NCBI GenBank assembly: GCA_964384625.1
Contig: CAYLNH010000029.1
Location: 1-40,767 of the forward strand
Direction: 5' to 3'
DNA: 40,767 bases
From: CAYLNH01 sp964384625
Lineage (GTDB): Bacteria > Verrucomicrobiota > Lentisphaeria > JABSQK01
How positions within the stretch are numbered: the stretch's first letter is position 1; each line of letters starts with the position of its first letter. The translations under genes and the position numbers were made by a program. This document shows, piece by piece, positions 1 to 6,944 of this stretch. The notes beneath the pieces were generated by a model. It was not told the origin of the DNA and ran no database searches. It saw nothing but the letters and a program-made list of their open reading frames with translations.

Positions 1-140
1 TGGAATTACACAATCGAAACAAAAAAGACCGCGTAATTTATGAGCACGCACTTAGACCCCGCAAGGAGGCGGTGGCCCCCTTGACCCCACGATTTCTGCG
101 CTTCGTGCAGGGGATGGGCGCTTCGCGTTGAGAATGCGCA

Positions 141-941
141 TCAACTGCCCACAATCCGCCGGTACATCGTCGGCGATACCCCCAGTTGCCGACGGAATGC
201 GCGGCTGAATTCTGCCGGGTCCGCGTAGCCGCAGGCCAGCGCAATTTCCTTGATCTGCATATCACGGTCGTGCAGCATCGCGGCTGCGGCTTGCGCACGG
301 AAGTGGAGCACGTAGTCGTGCGGTGACCGCCCGGTCTGCTCACGGAAGCATTTCCGAAAATGGCTGTAGGACATCCCATGGCGTTGGGCGACCTCCGCCA
401 GGTCGTGATCTTCACAGGCGTGGTCGCGCAGATACTGCGCCGCCGCGGCGATCGACTCAAACAGTGTTGACACCTCCTTCGGCGCGGGCGTTGCCAATAC
501 CAACAGGATACGCTCCAGCAGCAACCGGGCTTCGGCCTGGGTTGTGGGAGTGGGTGTTTGCGGAATTCGATCCAGGGTCCGGAACAGTGCGTCGACTTCG
601 CTGGGGCGATCCACGGCGATGAAGCCGTCTGGACTCAGACCGGCAAAGCCCTGAGACATTAACCTTGATCCTGCCGGCCCGCGGAACAGCGCGAGATGGC
701 GGGCGTCATTGCCGTCAGCCCGACTGAGGAAGTAGTGATGCTCCGGCTCAATCCAGTACAGCGCCGGCGCCTCCAGTCGCCGCGGGACGTTACCGTTGCG
801 GCCGAACAGCATGCTGCCGCGATGCAGGAACTGAATTGAGAACAGATCCGGCCAACTTTGGTCGAAGGAGTCCGTGTACACCACATCCAGCCCGCAGAGG
901 AATACATCGAGTCCGTCAAAGTAAGAGATGGTCTTCATCAT
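141..941 (-). CDS. AraC-family transcriptional regulator
   Basis: This is a one-component transcription factor of about 266 residues. The last 100 residues form the AraC/XylS double helix-turn-helix: a first helix pair around LAEVAQRHGMSYSHFRKCF, then the conserved second half with IKEIALACGYADPAEFSRAFRRQLGVSP. The N-terminal 150 residues look like a cupin-type effector domain but show no motif I can name. The reading frame is open far upstream, across the divergent neighbour, but that part is antisense shadow. Plausible starts are ATGs ending at 941, 938 or 986. I chose 941 because the residues before it are hydrophobic and unlike this family, and because it leaves room for a promoter; neither has a strong Shine-Dalgarno. 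It is divergent from the UroD-like gene at 1176, so it probably controls that gene and itself. The effector is unknown. Confidence 0.88.
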   Translation of the reverse strand: MMKTISYFDGLDVFLCGLDVVYTDSFDQSWPDLFSIQFLHRGSMLFGRNGNVPRRLEAPALYWIEPEHHYFLSRADGNDARHLALFRGPAGSRLMSQGFAGLSPDGFIAVDRPSEVDALFRTLDRIPQTPTPTTQAEARLLLERILLVLATPAPKEVSTLFESIAAAAQYLRDHACEDHDLAEVAQRHGMSYSHFRKCFREQTGRSPHDYVLHFRAQAAAAMLHDRDMQIKEIALACGYADPAEFSRAFRRQLGVSPTMYRRIVGS

Positions 942-955
942 ATTTGCTAAGTAAA

Positions 956-1024
956 GAATCAGATATCCCATGGAATAGGCATTCATTCTGCCTAGAATAC
1001 AAGGAAGAGCTGAATCAGATATGC
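956..1024. promoter_or_regulatory. Candidate AraC operator region: direct repeat plus inverted repeat
   Basis: The divergent intergenic region holds an 11-base direct repeat, GAATCAGATAT, at 956-966 and 1012-1022. Between the copies, at 976-994, is a perfect inverted repeat, TAGGCA-N7-TGCCTA. AraC-family proteins commonly bind direct repeats between divergent promoters, so this is a reasonable operator candidate. That role is inferred from position and symmetry only. If the regulator starts at 986 instead of 941, part of the element lies inside its coding sequence. Confidence 0.35.
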
Positions 1025-1066
1025 GAATGTTGATCTGGGCGCGGCTCTGCCGCGCAACCCGTGGCG

Positions 1067-1129
1067 GCGGTCGTCTCGACCGCTGCATGCCGCGAAGCGA
1101 CTCAGAAAGTGCGCGGTCGGGACGACCGC
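1067..1129. repeat. Two short hairpins with identical arms upstream of the UroD-like gene
   Basis: GCGGTCG-TCT-CGACCGC at 1067-1083 and GCGGTCG-GGA-CGACCGC at 1113-1129 are perfect 7-bp stems with the same arms and different 3-base loops. They lie in the leader of the gene starting at 1176. They could be repeat elements, RNA hairpins or protein-binding sites; nothing in the sequence decides. Confidence 0.4.
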
Positions 1130-1175
1130 GACCGCGAAAGACGGCTGTGCCGTCGAGAGAACGGAGACAAACACC

Positions 1176-2276
1176 ATGCAGACCGGACGTCAAGCAGTTA
1201 CCGCGCTCCTTGCCGGGGCGCAGTCGGATTTCATCCCCTTGCACGACAGCCCCTGGGGCGATACCATGCGGCTGTGGACCGAGCAGGGCATGCCGACCAA
1301 CGGCGACGGGAACCCCGTTGCCGCCTGGGAGCACTTCGGCTTCGACATGGTCAGTTGCGGCGGCTGGTTCCAATGGATGGCCAGACCGGAAGCCCAGGAG
1401 GTCGTTGAGGAGACCGATGAATGGAAGACCGTGCGCAACGGCAACGGCGCGTTGCTGCGCTGGTGGAAGCAGCGTTCCGGCACGCCGGAGCACTTGGACT
1501 TCCAGATGACCTCGCGCGCCGTCTGGGAGAACGAGTACAAGCCGCATCTGCTCGACAACTTCGAAGCGCGCATCGGCGATACCGAGGCGTTCCGCAAGAA
1601 TCTGGAACGCGTCCGCGGCCAGGGCCGTTGGGCATTCTTCGGGCACATGTTCATCTGGGAGTACCTGCGCGCGTCCCTGGGCGACGTCAATATGTTCATG
1701 GCCCTGGTTGAAGACCCCGAATGGATCCGCGACTTCAATCGCGTCTACACCGATCTATATAAAGCGTGCTACGAGATCATCTTCGAAAAAGCCGGTTTGC
1801 CCGACGGCATCTGGATCTACGAAGACCTCGGCTACCGCGACCGCCTGTTCTGCCGCCCGGAGATTCTGGCGGACCTGTTCTTCCCCTTCTACAAGGAGGT
1901 CGTTGATTTCTTCCATGACCTTGGCCTGCCGGTGGTCTTCCATTCCTGCGGCTACCAGGAGCCGATGATCCCGTTGGCGGTCGAAGCCGGGTTCGACGCG
2001 CTCAACCCGATGGAAGTCAAAGCCGGCAACAACATCATGAAGTACGCCGAGGAGTTTGGCAACCAGCTCTGCTTCGTCGGCGGCTTCGACGCGCGCGTCC
2101 TCGAGTCCGGCGACAGGAAGCTGATCCGGCAGAGAGTGACGGAACAGATCACCGGTTTGCGCGAACGTGGTGCCCGCTTTCTCTTCGGCTCCGACCACTC
2201 GATTTCCAGCAACGTCACCTACGACAGCTTCCAGTACGCGCTCGAGGTGTACCGTGAGTTGCGCGAGACAAAGTAG
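1176..2276 (+). CDS. Uroporphyrinogen decarboxylase-like (UroD/MtaA superfamily) protein
   Basis: The 366-residue protein belongs to the UroD/MtaA superfamily, which includes haem-pathway decarboxylases and corrinoid methyltransferases. The pattern VVFHSCG at residues 253-259 matches the His-x-Cys zinc site of MtaA-type methyltransferases (His256, Cys258). The third ligand, usually a Cys in a late GC motif, is replaced by GSDHS at 338-342, so classical MtaA chemistry is uncertain. VGGFDAR near 301-307 corresponds to the usual GN/GG-D turn. It lacks the N-terminal RQAGR-type substrate motif of true HemE, so I do not call it hemE. The start is ATG 1176 with GGAG about 12 bases upstream. It is divergent from the AraC regulator, which suggests induction by a small substrate. 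In this bacterial group such proteins are often orphan enzymes of unknown substrate. Confidence 0.82.
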   Translation: MQTGRQAVTALLAGAQSDFIPLHDSPWGDTMRLWTEQGMPTNGDGNPVAAWEHFGFDMVSCGGWFQWMARPEAQEVVEETDEWKTVRNGNGALLRWWKQRSGTPEHLDFQMTSRAVWENEYKPHLLDNFEARIGDTEAFRKNLERVRGQGRWAFFGHMFIWEYLRASLGDVNMFMALVEDPEWIRDFNRVYTDLYKACYEIIFEKAGLPDGIWIYEDLGYRDRLFCRPEILADLFFPFYKEVVDFFHDLGLPVVFHSCGYQEPMIPLAVEAGFDALNPMEVKAGNNIMKYAEEFGNQLCFVGGFDARVLESGDRKLIRQRVTEQITGLRERGARFLFGSDHSISSNVTYDSFQYALEVYRELRETK

Positions 2277-2371
2277 CCGCTTCGCTCCGGCCCTGGAGGC
2301 CGGCTTAGCACTCTTGCGAGTCCGCCACTCCGTGGCGGATCTGGTCACTGCCTGGATGAGCGTCCTTCCTC
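2266..2371. repeat. Interspersed direct repeat, copy 1 (about 105 bp)
   Basis: The segment starting at AGACAAAGTAGCCGCTTCG recurs at about 2493-2605 with small differences: both contain the same CTCCGGCCCTGGAGGCCGGCTT core, GACTCTTGCGAGTCC-like hairpin sequence, ACTCCGTGGCGGAT and a GGTNACTGCCTGG tail. The copy begins inside the last codons of the UroD-like gene, so that gene's TAG stop is part of the repeat. Confidence 0.7.
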
Positions 2372-2373
2372 CA

Positions 2374-2401
2374 GACAAAGTAGCCCGCCTCTCCGAGGCG
2401 G
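2374..2401. repeat. 28-bp repeat, left arm of a perfect inverted pair
   Basis: This 28-base segment, starting GACAAAGTAGCCCGCC and containing the palindrome CCGCCT/AGGCGG-like core, is present as an exact reverse complement at 2659-2686. A related variant starting with the same AGACAAAGTAGCCCG lies at 2440-2464, ending in the ACTCCGTGGCGGA motif found in the longer repeats. Together these make a mosaic repeat island. Confidence 0.75.
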
Positions 2402-2492
2402 AACCATTCAGCAGCTCCGCTGCGCCTGAGCGAAGCGCCCAGACAAAGTAGCCCGACACTCCGTGGCGGAACCCGAGCGTAGTGCAACGTTC

Positions 2493-2605
2493 TCCAGACA
2501 AGGTTGCCGCTTCGCTCCGGCCCTGGAGGCCGGCTTCGGACTCTTGCGAGTCCGTCACTCCCGACACTCCGTGGCGGATTTGGTAACTGCCTGGCGCAGC
2601 GTCTT
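2493..2605. repeat. Interspersed direct repeat, copy 2
   Basis: This is the second copy of the unit seen at 2266-2371, starting at AGACAAGGTTGCCGCTTCG. It differs by a short insertion before ACTCCGTGGCGG and a few substitutions. No open frame with coding character spans it. Confidence 0.7.
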
Positions 2606-2658
2606 TCGATGCTTCCCGATTGGCAGGCTAATTGGCGCGGCGGACCGCTTAGCTTACA

Positions 2659-2686
2659 CCGCCTCGGAGAGGCGGGCTACTTTGTC
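2659..2686. repeat. 28-bp repeat, right arm of the inverted pair
   Basis: Exact reverse complement of 2374-2401. The 445 bases between the UroD-like gene and smpB are otherwise filled by this repeat island and I see no gene in them. The arms are 257 bp apart, so they could bring about local inversion or simply be two insertions of the same element in opposite orientation. Confidence 0.75.
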
Positions 2687-2721
2687 GCGGAATCCGTTCC
2701 CCCGATTACCGTCTTCGGCGG

Positions 2722-3165
2722 CTACCCTCGCCGCATCGCCCGCTGCATGGCGCGATTATCCTCGCGGCGCTTCAGTGAATCCCGCTTGTCTCCCCGCGTC
2801 TTACCCCGGCACACGCCCAGGCTGATCTTCACCTTGCCCCGTCGCAGGTACATCGCCAGCGGTACCAGCGTGAGCCCCTTCTGGTTTACCTGCTGATGCA
2901 GCTTGCGGATTTCGTTCTTGTGCAGCAGCAACTTGCGGTCGCGCTTGGGTTCGTGGTTGAAGCGGTTGCCGGCCTTATACGGGCTGATGTGCATGCTCCG
3001 CAGAATCACCTCACCGTTCTCCACCACGGCAAACGCCTCCTGCAGCGACACCTCACGGGCGCGGCACGACTTCACCTCGGTCCCGACCAGGGCGATCCCG
3101 GCCTCCATCTTCTCCAGGACCTCGTAGTCGTGAAACGCTTTCTTATTTCGGGCCAGATCCGCCAT
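2722..3165 (-). CDS. smpB: SsrA (tmRNA)-binding protein SmpB
   Basis: SmpB brings tmRNA to stalled ribosomes during trans-translation. The 147-residue product has the family's hallmarks: NKKAFHDYEVLEKMEAGIAL near the N-terminus, GTEVKSCR, SLQEAFAVVENGEV, MHISPYKAGNRFNHEPKR, RKLLLHKNEI, the GLTLVPLAMYLRRGKVKISLGVCRGK block, and a basic C-terminal tail (KRDSLKRRED...). The length is normal for the family. The start at 3165 gives the usual short MADLARNKK N-terminus; the longer in-frame extension to 3216 does not resemble the family. tmRNA itself is not visible in this window. The gene is alone on its strand, tail to tail with the repeat island. Confidence 0.96.
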   Translation of the reverse strand: MADLARNKKAFHDYEVLEKMEAGIALVGTEVKSCRAREVSLQEAFAVVENGEVILRSMHISPYKAGNRFNHEPKRDRKLLLHKNEIRKLHQQVNQKGLTLVPLAMYLRRGKVKISLGVCRGKTRGDKRDSLKRREDNRAMQRAMRRG

Positions 3166-3305
3166 TAGACAGTCCGTTATCGCGACGACAGGAGCAGCAA
3201 AGCAATCCGTCATCACCAGTGAGTTCCAGTTTCAAACCACCTGCTTGCAGGCGGCGCCTTCTACAGTAAATTCATAACGCGTTCACGCAAACGCTTCTTT
3301 CACGT

Positions 3306-3381
3306 GCCCGGGTAGCTCAGTGGATAGAGCAGTGGTTTCCTAAACCATTGGTCGGAGGTTCGACTCCTCTCCCGGGTACCA
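3306..3381 (+). tRNA. tRNA-Arg (anticodon CCU)
   Basis: The 76-base segment folds as a complete cloverleaf. Acceptor GCCCGGG pairs with CCCGGGT (one G-U at 1-72). The D-stem GCTC/GAGC encloses AGTGGATA, and the anticodon stem GTGGT/ACCAT encloses TTCCTAA with anticodon CCT at 3339-3341. The T-arm is GGAGG-TTCGACT-CCTCT, and the CCA end is encoded at 3379-3381. Anticodon CCU reads the AGG arginine codon, which should be rare at this GC content. The antisense frame across it yields the familiar spurious 'GEESNLRPMV' peptide and is not a gene. Confidence 0.97.
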
Positions 3382-3600
3382 GTATTTGTCCCTGACGTTG
3401 TTCACTGCTGCATTGACAACGGCTTGCCGGCAATGTTTTCGGGGTTTCCTGCGTTGTTTCCGCGCCGATGCCTGAGAGCCACGGATGGCACTTGCACGTA
3501 TGATTCCAGCCATAGACCCGAACCGAGTGTGCGGTCGCCGCGGCCGTGACCGGAGAAGGTCCGGTGGAACGAAAGCGGAATTTGGTCGAGGGAACATGAC

Positions 3601-3996
3601 ATGAACGATTTATCGAAGCGTTATCGGGAAGGTTGCGAGGCTGAACTCCCGCGGAACGAAGACGGCAGCATAAAGCATGAGACCCTGCATATGTGTGCAG
3701 ATACGGAGGCGCGCTATGGCTTTGACGCGCAACTCTGGGATGGTTGGGAGGAGATCGACAGCCGGCGAGTGAAGCGTTGTTATCTGTTCCAGGCGTTCGG
3801 TGAGGCCTACTCCTTTATTTGCCGTTTACGTGGGTCCTCGACGAACCACAAGGACGGGTCGTTCCACCGTGTCGACAGCGATGCCGGTCCGCGGGTCGCG
3901 GCAATTCAGGTGTTTCCGGATCGCGTCAACTCCGTTGTCGTCGTGGTGGAGGTCAAGCTGACACCAGGCGCCGGTCTTGGCTGGTTCAGCATTTGA
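3601..3996 (+). CDS. Small hypothetical protein downstream of tRNA-Arg
   Basis: I do not recognise this 131-residue protein. A GAGGGAAC Shine-Dalgarno-like stretch lies just upstream of ATG 3601. The N-terminal half is mixed and charged (NDLSKRYREGCEAELPRNEDG), followed by LWDGWEEIDSRRVKRCYLFQAFGEAYSFICRL, then a hydrophobic VVVVVEVKL strand near the C-terminus. There is no signal peptide or clear membrane helix. Third codon positions are less GC-rich than in the neighbouring genes, so it may be acquired DNA next to a tRNA or not a gene at all. The following GH4 gene has its own start at 4124. Confidence 0.45.
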   Translation: MNDLSKRYREGCEAELPRNEDGSIKHETLHMCADTEARYGFDAQLWDGWEEIDSRRVKRCYLFQAFGEAYSFICRLRGSSTNHKDGSFHRVDSDAGPRVAAIQVFPDRVNSVVVVVEVKLTPGAGLGWFSI

Positions 3997-4061
3997 TCGG
4001 CTGACTTCCCCGCTCGCCGCCGTCGACTTTCCGAGACATCGGGGGAAAGGGTTGTCTTGGT

Positions 4062-4089
4062 TTGTCAGGCGCACGGAGGCAAGTAGTGT
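4062..4089 (+). promoter_or_regulatory. Possible sigma-70 promoter for the GH4 gene
   Basis: TTGTCA at 4062-4067 and TAGTGT at 4084-4089 are separated by 16 bases and lie 35 bases before the GH4 start. The -10 is only a moderate match, and a TATAAC at 4105-4110 is an alternative. Confidence 0.25.
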
Positions 4090-4123
4090 TCCGGGGAATG
4101 CGAATATAACCCCAGGAGCAGCT

Positions 4124-5536
4124 ATGGCCGCGAAAGAGAAGAAGGGCGAGAGTTCCCAACTGGCGGTTGGCGACGACAGCAAACCGACCGAGTTGAAGAT
4201 CGCCTATATCGGCGGCGGTAGCCGGGGGTGGGCGCACGCACTGATGAAGGACCTGGCGATGTGCCCGCACCTGAGCGGGGAAGTCCGGCTCTACGATATC
4301 GACCATCCGATGGCCGCATTCAACGCGGACTACGGCAACTGGATCCAGACGCACCCGGATGCGTTGGCGAAGTGGAAGTACCGCGCCGTGAAGACGCTGA
4401 AGACCGCGTTGAAGGGCGTTGATTTCGTCTTCCTCTCGATCCAGCCGGGCAGGATTCAGATGATGAAGGTCGACCTGGAAGAGCCGCTGAAGTACGGCAT
4501 CTACCAGCCGGTCGGCGACACCGTCGGCCCGGGCGGCTGCATTCGCGCGTTGCGCACGGCGAAGGACTACCTGGAATTCGCCGCGGCCATTGCTGAGTAT
4601 GCGCCGAAGGCATGGTGCGTCAACTTCACCAATCCGATGACGGTCTGCACGCGGACGCTGTACGAGGGGTTCCCGGGGATCAACGCGTTCGGTTGTTGTC
4701 ATGAGGTCTTCGGCACCCAGGGGCTGCTGGGCCATATCTACAGCGAGATGACCGGCGATACAGAGCCCGGCCGCGAAGAGGTGAAAGTCAACGTTCTCGG
4801 TATCAACCATTTTACGTGGGTCAACAAAGCGAAGGCCCGCGGGGTGGACTTGATGGCGTTGTTGCCGAAGTATCTTGAGAAGCGTGGGGTCATCAAGAAG
4901 TATACGAAGAAGCAAGTGGTCAACGGCGACAACTGGTTTGTCTCCAAACACCAGGTGGCGTTCGAACTGTATCGTCGGTTTGGCGTACTGGCGGCGGCCG
5001 GCGACCGGCATCTGGCCGAGTTTGTGCCGTGGTTCCTGAGCAGTGAGGATTCGTGCTATCGCTGGGGCTTCCGGTTGACGCCGTATTCCTATCGCATCAC
5101 GCGTTTCCGTGAATCGCCGAAGAACTCGAAGAAGGCGATGAAGAACAACGACCTGCCGAAGCTCAGCGGGTCCGGCGAGGAATACATCAACCAGATGCTG
5201 GCGATTCTGGGCAAGACCAGTTTCCGCACGAACGTCAACCTGCCGAACCGCGGCCAGCACGGCAAACTGCCGGCCGGCGCGGTAGTCGAGACCAGCGCGT
5301 TGTTCTCGGAAGACAATGTCGAACCGGTGGTCAGCGGGTCGCTGCCGGACAATGTGAACGCGTTGGTTTTGCGGCATGTGCTGAACCAGGAATCCTTGAT
5401 TCGCGCGGTCGTCGAGCGCGATCGTGATCTGGCCTTCCAGGCGTTCCTGAGTGACCCCTTGAACAGCCGCCTCGGCATGGATGACGCCGCGAAGTTGTTC
5501 GATACGATGCTTCGCAAGACGAAGTTCGAGTTCTGA
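4124..5536 (+). CDS. Glycoside hydrolase family 4 (alpha-galactosidase/alpha-glucosidase type)
   Basis: GH4 enzymes cleave glycosides by a redox mechanism needing NAD+ and a divalent metal. The 470-residue product shows the Rossmann nucleotide loop IGGGSRGW (residues 29-36). It also has VNFTNPMTVCTRT (166-178), the metal-binding GCCHEVFG (190-197; Cys192, His193) and LGINHFTWV (225-233; metal ligand His229). No signal peptide is seen, so it should act in the cytoplasm on imported glycosides. Substrate and anomer specificity cannot be read from the sequence. ATG 4124 is preceded by AGGAG at 4114-4118; the frame is open further upstream, but that part lies in non-conserved sequence. Residues 1-22 are a polar extension before the conserved fold. 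Confidence 0.93.
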   Translation: MAAKEKKGESSQLAVGDDSKPTELKIAYIGGGSRGWAHALMKDLAMCPHLSGEVRLYDIDHPMAAFNADYGNWIQTHPDALAKWKYRAVKTLKTALKGVDFVFLSIQPGRIQMMKVDLEEPLKYGIYQPVGDTVGPGGCIRALRTAKDYLEFAAAIAEYAPKAWCVNFTNPMTVCTRTLYEGFPGINAFGCCHEVFGTQGLLGHIYSEMTGDTEPGREEVKVNVLGINHFTWVNKAKARGVDLMALLPKYLEKRGVIKKYTKKQVVNGDNWFVSKHQVAFELYRRFGVLAAAGDRHLAEFVPWFLSSEDSCYRWGFRLTPYSYRITRFRESPKNSKKAMKNNDLPKLSGSGEEYINQMLAILGKTSFRTNVNLPNRGQHGKLPAGAVVETSALFSEDNVEPVVSGSLPDNVNALVLRHVLNQESLIRAVVERDRDLAFQAFLSDPLNSRLGMDDAAKLFDTMLRKTKFEF

Positions 5537-5701
5537 GTTCCTTGTGCGAAGCGCCGCAAACCCGAGTCGGCGGCTGAAGCTCGCCGCCGGCTTCCGCCTG
5601 AAGGCGGTACTCATGCGGGGAGTCTTCCTCGGAAAAGGAGCTTTGATCAGCTGGCATGATGGCGTTTTGCGCCGTCCTTGAACTAGTTCCGCAGGAACAA
5701 T

Positions 5702-5742
5702 TCAACATTCAACTAGCGCCTTCAGGCGCGATTCAACTAGCG
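5702..5742. repeat. Palindrome between direct repeats in the leuB leader
   Basis: ATTCAACTAGCG occurs at 5707-5718 and again at 5731-5742, with the palindrome GCGCCT-TC-AGGCGC (5716-5729) joining them. This lies 18 bases before the leuB start. A similar GCGCCT/GAAGGCGG-type hairpin occurs near 5596-5609. It looks like a REP-like intergenic element; an attenuator role is possible but unsupported. Confidence 0.5.
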
Positions 5743-5759
5743 AAGCAACGCGAAGCGAT

Positions 5760-6830
5760 ATGAAGATAGCGGTACTTCCCGGGGATGGGATTGGGCCGGA
5801 GATTATGGCCGAGGCACTGAAGGTTCTGGACGTGGTCCAGCAGCGCTTTGGCATTGAACTCACGTACGAAGAAGCCGATGTCGGCGGCGCCGGCATTGAC
5901 CGCCAGGGCAAAGCACTGCCCGGCGATACGCTGGCTTTGTGTCAGTCCAGTGATGCCATTCTATTCGGGTCGGTCGGCGGCCCGCAATGGGAGAGCTTAC
6001 CGCCGGAAGAGCAACCGGAGCGCGCGTCCCTCCTGCCGTTGCGCAAGCAGTTTGATCTGTTCTGCAATCTGCGGCCGGCCCGGCTGATGCCGGCGTTGAC
6101 GGCGTACAGCCCCTTGCGGCCCGGTATTGTCGGGGACGGCTTCGATATCCTCTGTGTCCGCGAACTGACCGGAGACGTCTATTTTGGCGAACCCAAAGGC
6201 CGTGAAGGCACCGGGCCGGACGAACGCGGCTACGACACCATGACCTATACCCGCGGCGAAGTGGAACGAATTGCACAACTGGCATTCGAGTTTGCCCGCG
6301 GCCGGCAGAAGCGGGTGACGTCCGTGGATAAATCAAACGTGCTGACATCGATGGTGCTCTGGCGCGAAGTCGTGTCCGGCGTGGCGCAGGAGTTCCCGGA
6401 CGTCGACGTGACGCATATGTACGTGGATAACGCGGCCATGCAATTGGTCCGCAATCCGCGGCAGTTCGATGTAATGCTCTGCGGCAATATGTTCGGTGAC
6501 ATCATCAGCGACGAGTGCGCGGTGATCACCGGGTCGATCGGCATGCTGCCGTCGGCCAGTCTGAATGTCGACGGCTTTGGTCTGTATGAACCGGCCGGCG
6601 GCTCGGCGCCGGACATTGCGGGGCAGGGCATTGCCAACCCGATTGCGCAGATCCTGTCGGCCGCGTTGTTGTTGCGCTATTCCGCGCACCGTGATGACGC
6701 CGCAACGGCGATTGAGCAGGCAGTGGAACAGGTGTTGAACGATGGTCTGCGGACCGGTGACATTGCCGAGGACAGCAGTGCGGCGGTGAGCACCAGTGAA
6801 ATGGGCGATGCGATTGCCGCAGTGATATAG
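5760..6830 (+). CDS. leuB: 3-isopropylmalate dehydrogenase LeuB
   Basis: LeuB oxidises and decarboxylates 3-isopropylmalate in leucine biosynthesis, using NAD+ and Mg2+/Mn2+. The 356-residue protein has the expected length and motifs: LPGDGIGPEI at 6-15, LPLRKQFDLFCNLRP at 92-106 (substrate arginines), VRELTGDVYFGEP at 133-145 (Arg134, Tyr141), and DKSNVL with catalytic Lys191. VDNAAMQLVRNP has Asp223, and the CGNMFGDIISDE block supplies metal ligands Asp247 and Asp251. The ELTGDVYFG loop and the arginine-rich 92-106 segment favour LeuB over isocitrate or tartrate dehydrogenases. No leuA, leuC or leuD lies in the window. ATG 5760 follows the palindromic repeat directly and has only a weak Shine-Dalgarno. 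Confidence 0.96.
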   Translation: MKIAVLPGDGIGPEIMAEALKVLDVVQQRFGIELTYEEADVGGAGIDRQGKALPGDTLALCQSSDAILFGSVGGPQWESLPPEEQPERASLLPLRKQFDLFCNLRPARLMPALTAYSPLRPGIVGDGFDILCVRELTGDVYFGEPKGREGTGPDERGYDTMTYTRGEVERIAQLAFEFARGRQKRVTSVDKSNVLTSMVLWREVVSGVAQEFPDVDVTHMYVDNAAMQLVRNPRQFDVMLCGNMFGDIISDECAVITGSIGMLPSASLNVDGFGLYEPAGGSAPDIAGQGIANPIAQILSAALLLRYSAHRDDAATAIEQAVEQVLNDGLRTGDIAEDSSAAVSTSEMGDAIAAVI

Positions 6831-6868
6831 GAAGCCCTTTCAGGGCAGGTTCTCAGGTTCTCGGGTGA

Positions 6869-6895
6869 GACTCCGCAGGGCAAGCCTGCGGAGTC
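6869..6895 (+). terminator. Strong hairpin after leuB
   Basis: GACTCCGCAGG, loop GCAAG, CCTGCGGAGTC forms a perfect 11-bp GC-rich stem, extendable by an A-T pair. It lies 39 bases after the leuB stop and 50 bases before queA. It is followed by TTGTC but no real T tract, so it is a weak match to an intrinsic terminator and may instead be a REP-like palindrome. A smaller hairpin, GCCCT-TTC-AGGGC, precedes it at 6834-6846. Confidence 0.5.
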
Positions 6896-6944
6896 TTGTC
6901 ACGATGAGACAGTAAAGCAAAATTATTGTGTGGCATAGGCGTTC

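Noticed and set aside
1176..2276. hemE (true uroporphyrinogen decarboxylase)
   Set aside because: The HemE N-terminal substrate motif is missing and an MtaA-like HSC motif is present, so only the superfamily is named.
2277..2721. Possible insertion sequence
   Set aside because: Inverted and direct repeats are present, but no transposase frame and no clear target duplication. I call it a repeat island.
3340..3597. Minus-strand peptide ending in GEESNLRPMV across the tRNA
   Set aside because: This is the well-known spurious antisense translation of tRNA genes.
3986..5614. Long open frame on the minus strand across the GH4 gene
   Set aside because: It is an antisense shadow of a clear GH4 gene. 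It is rich in Arg, Gln and Val with no family motif, as expected for reverse frames in GC-rich coding DNA.
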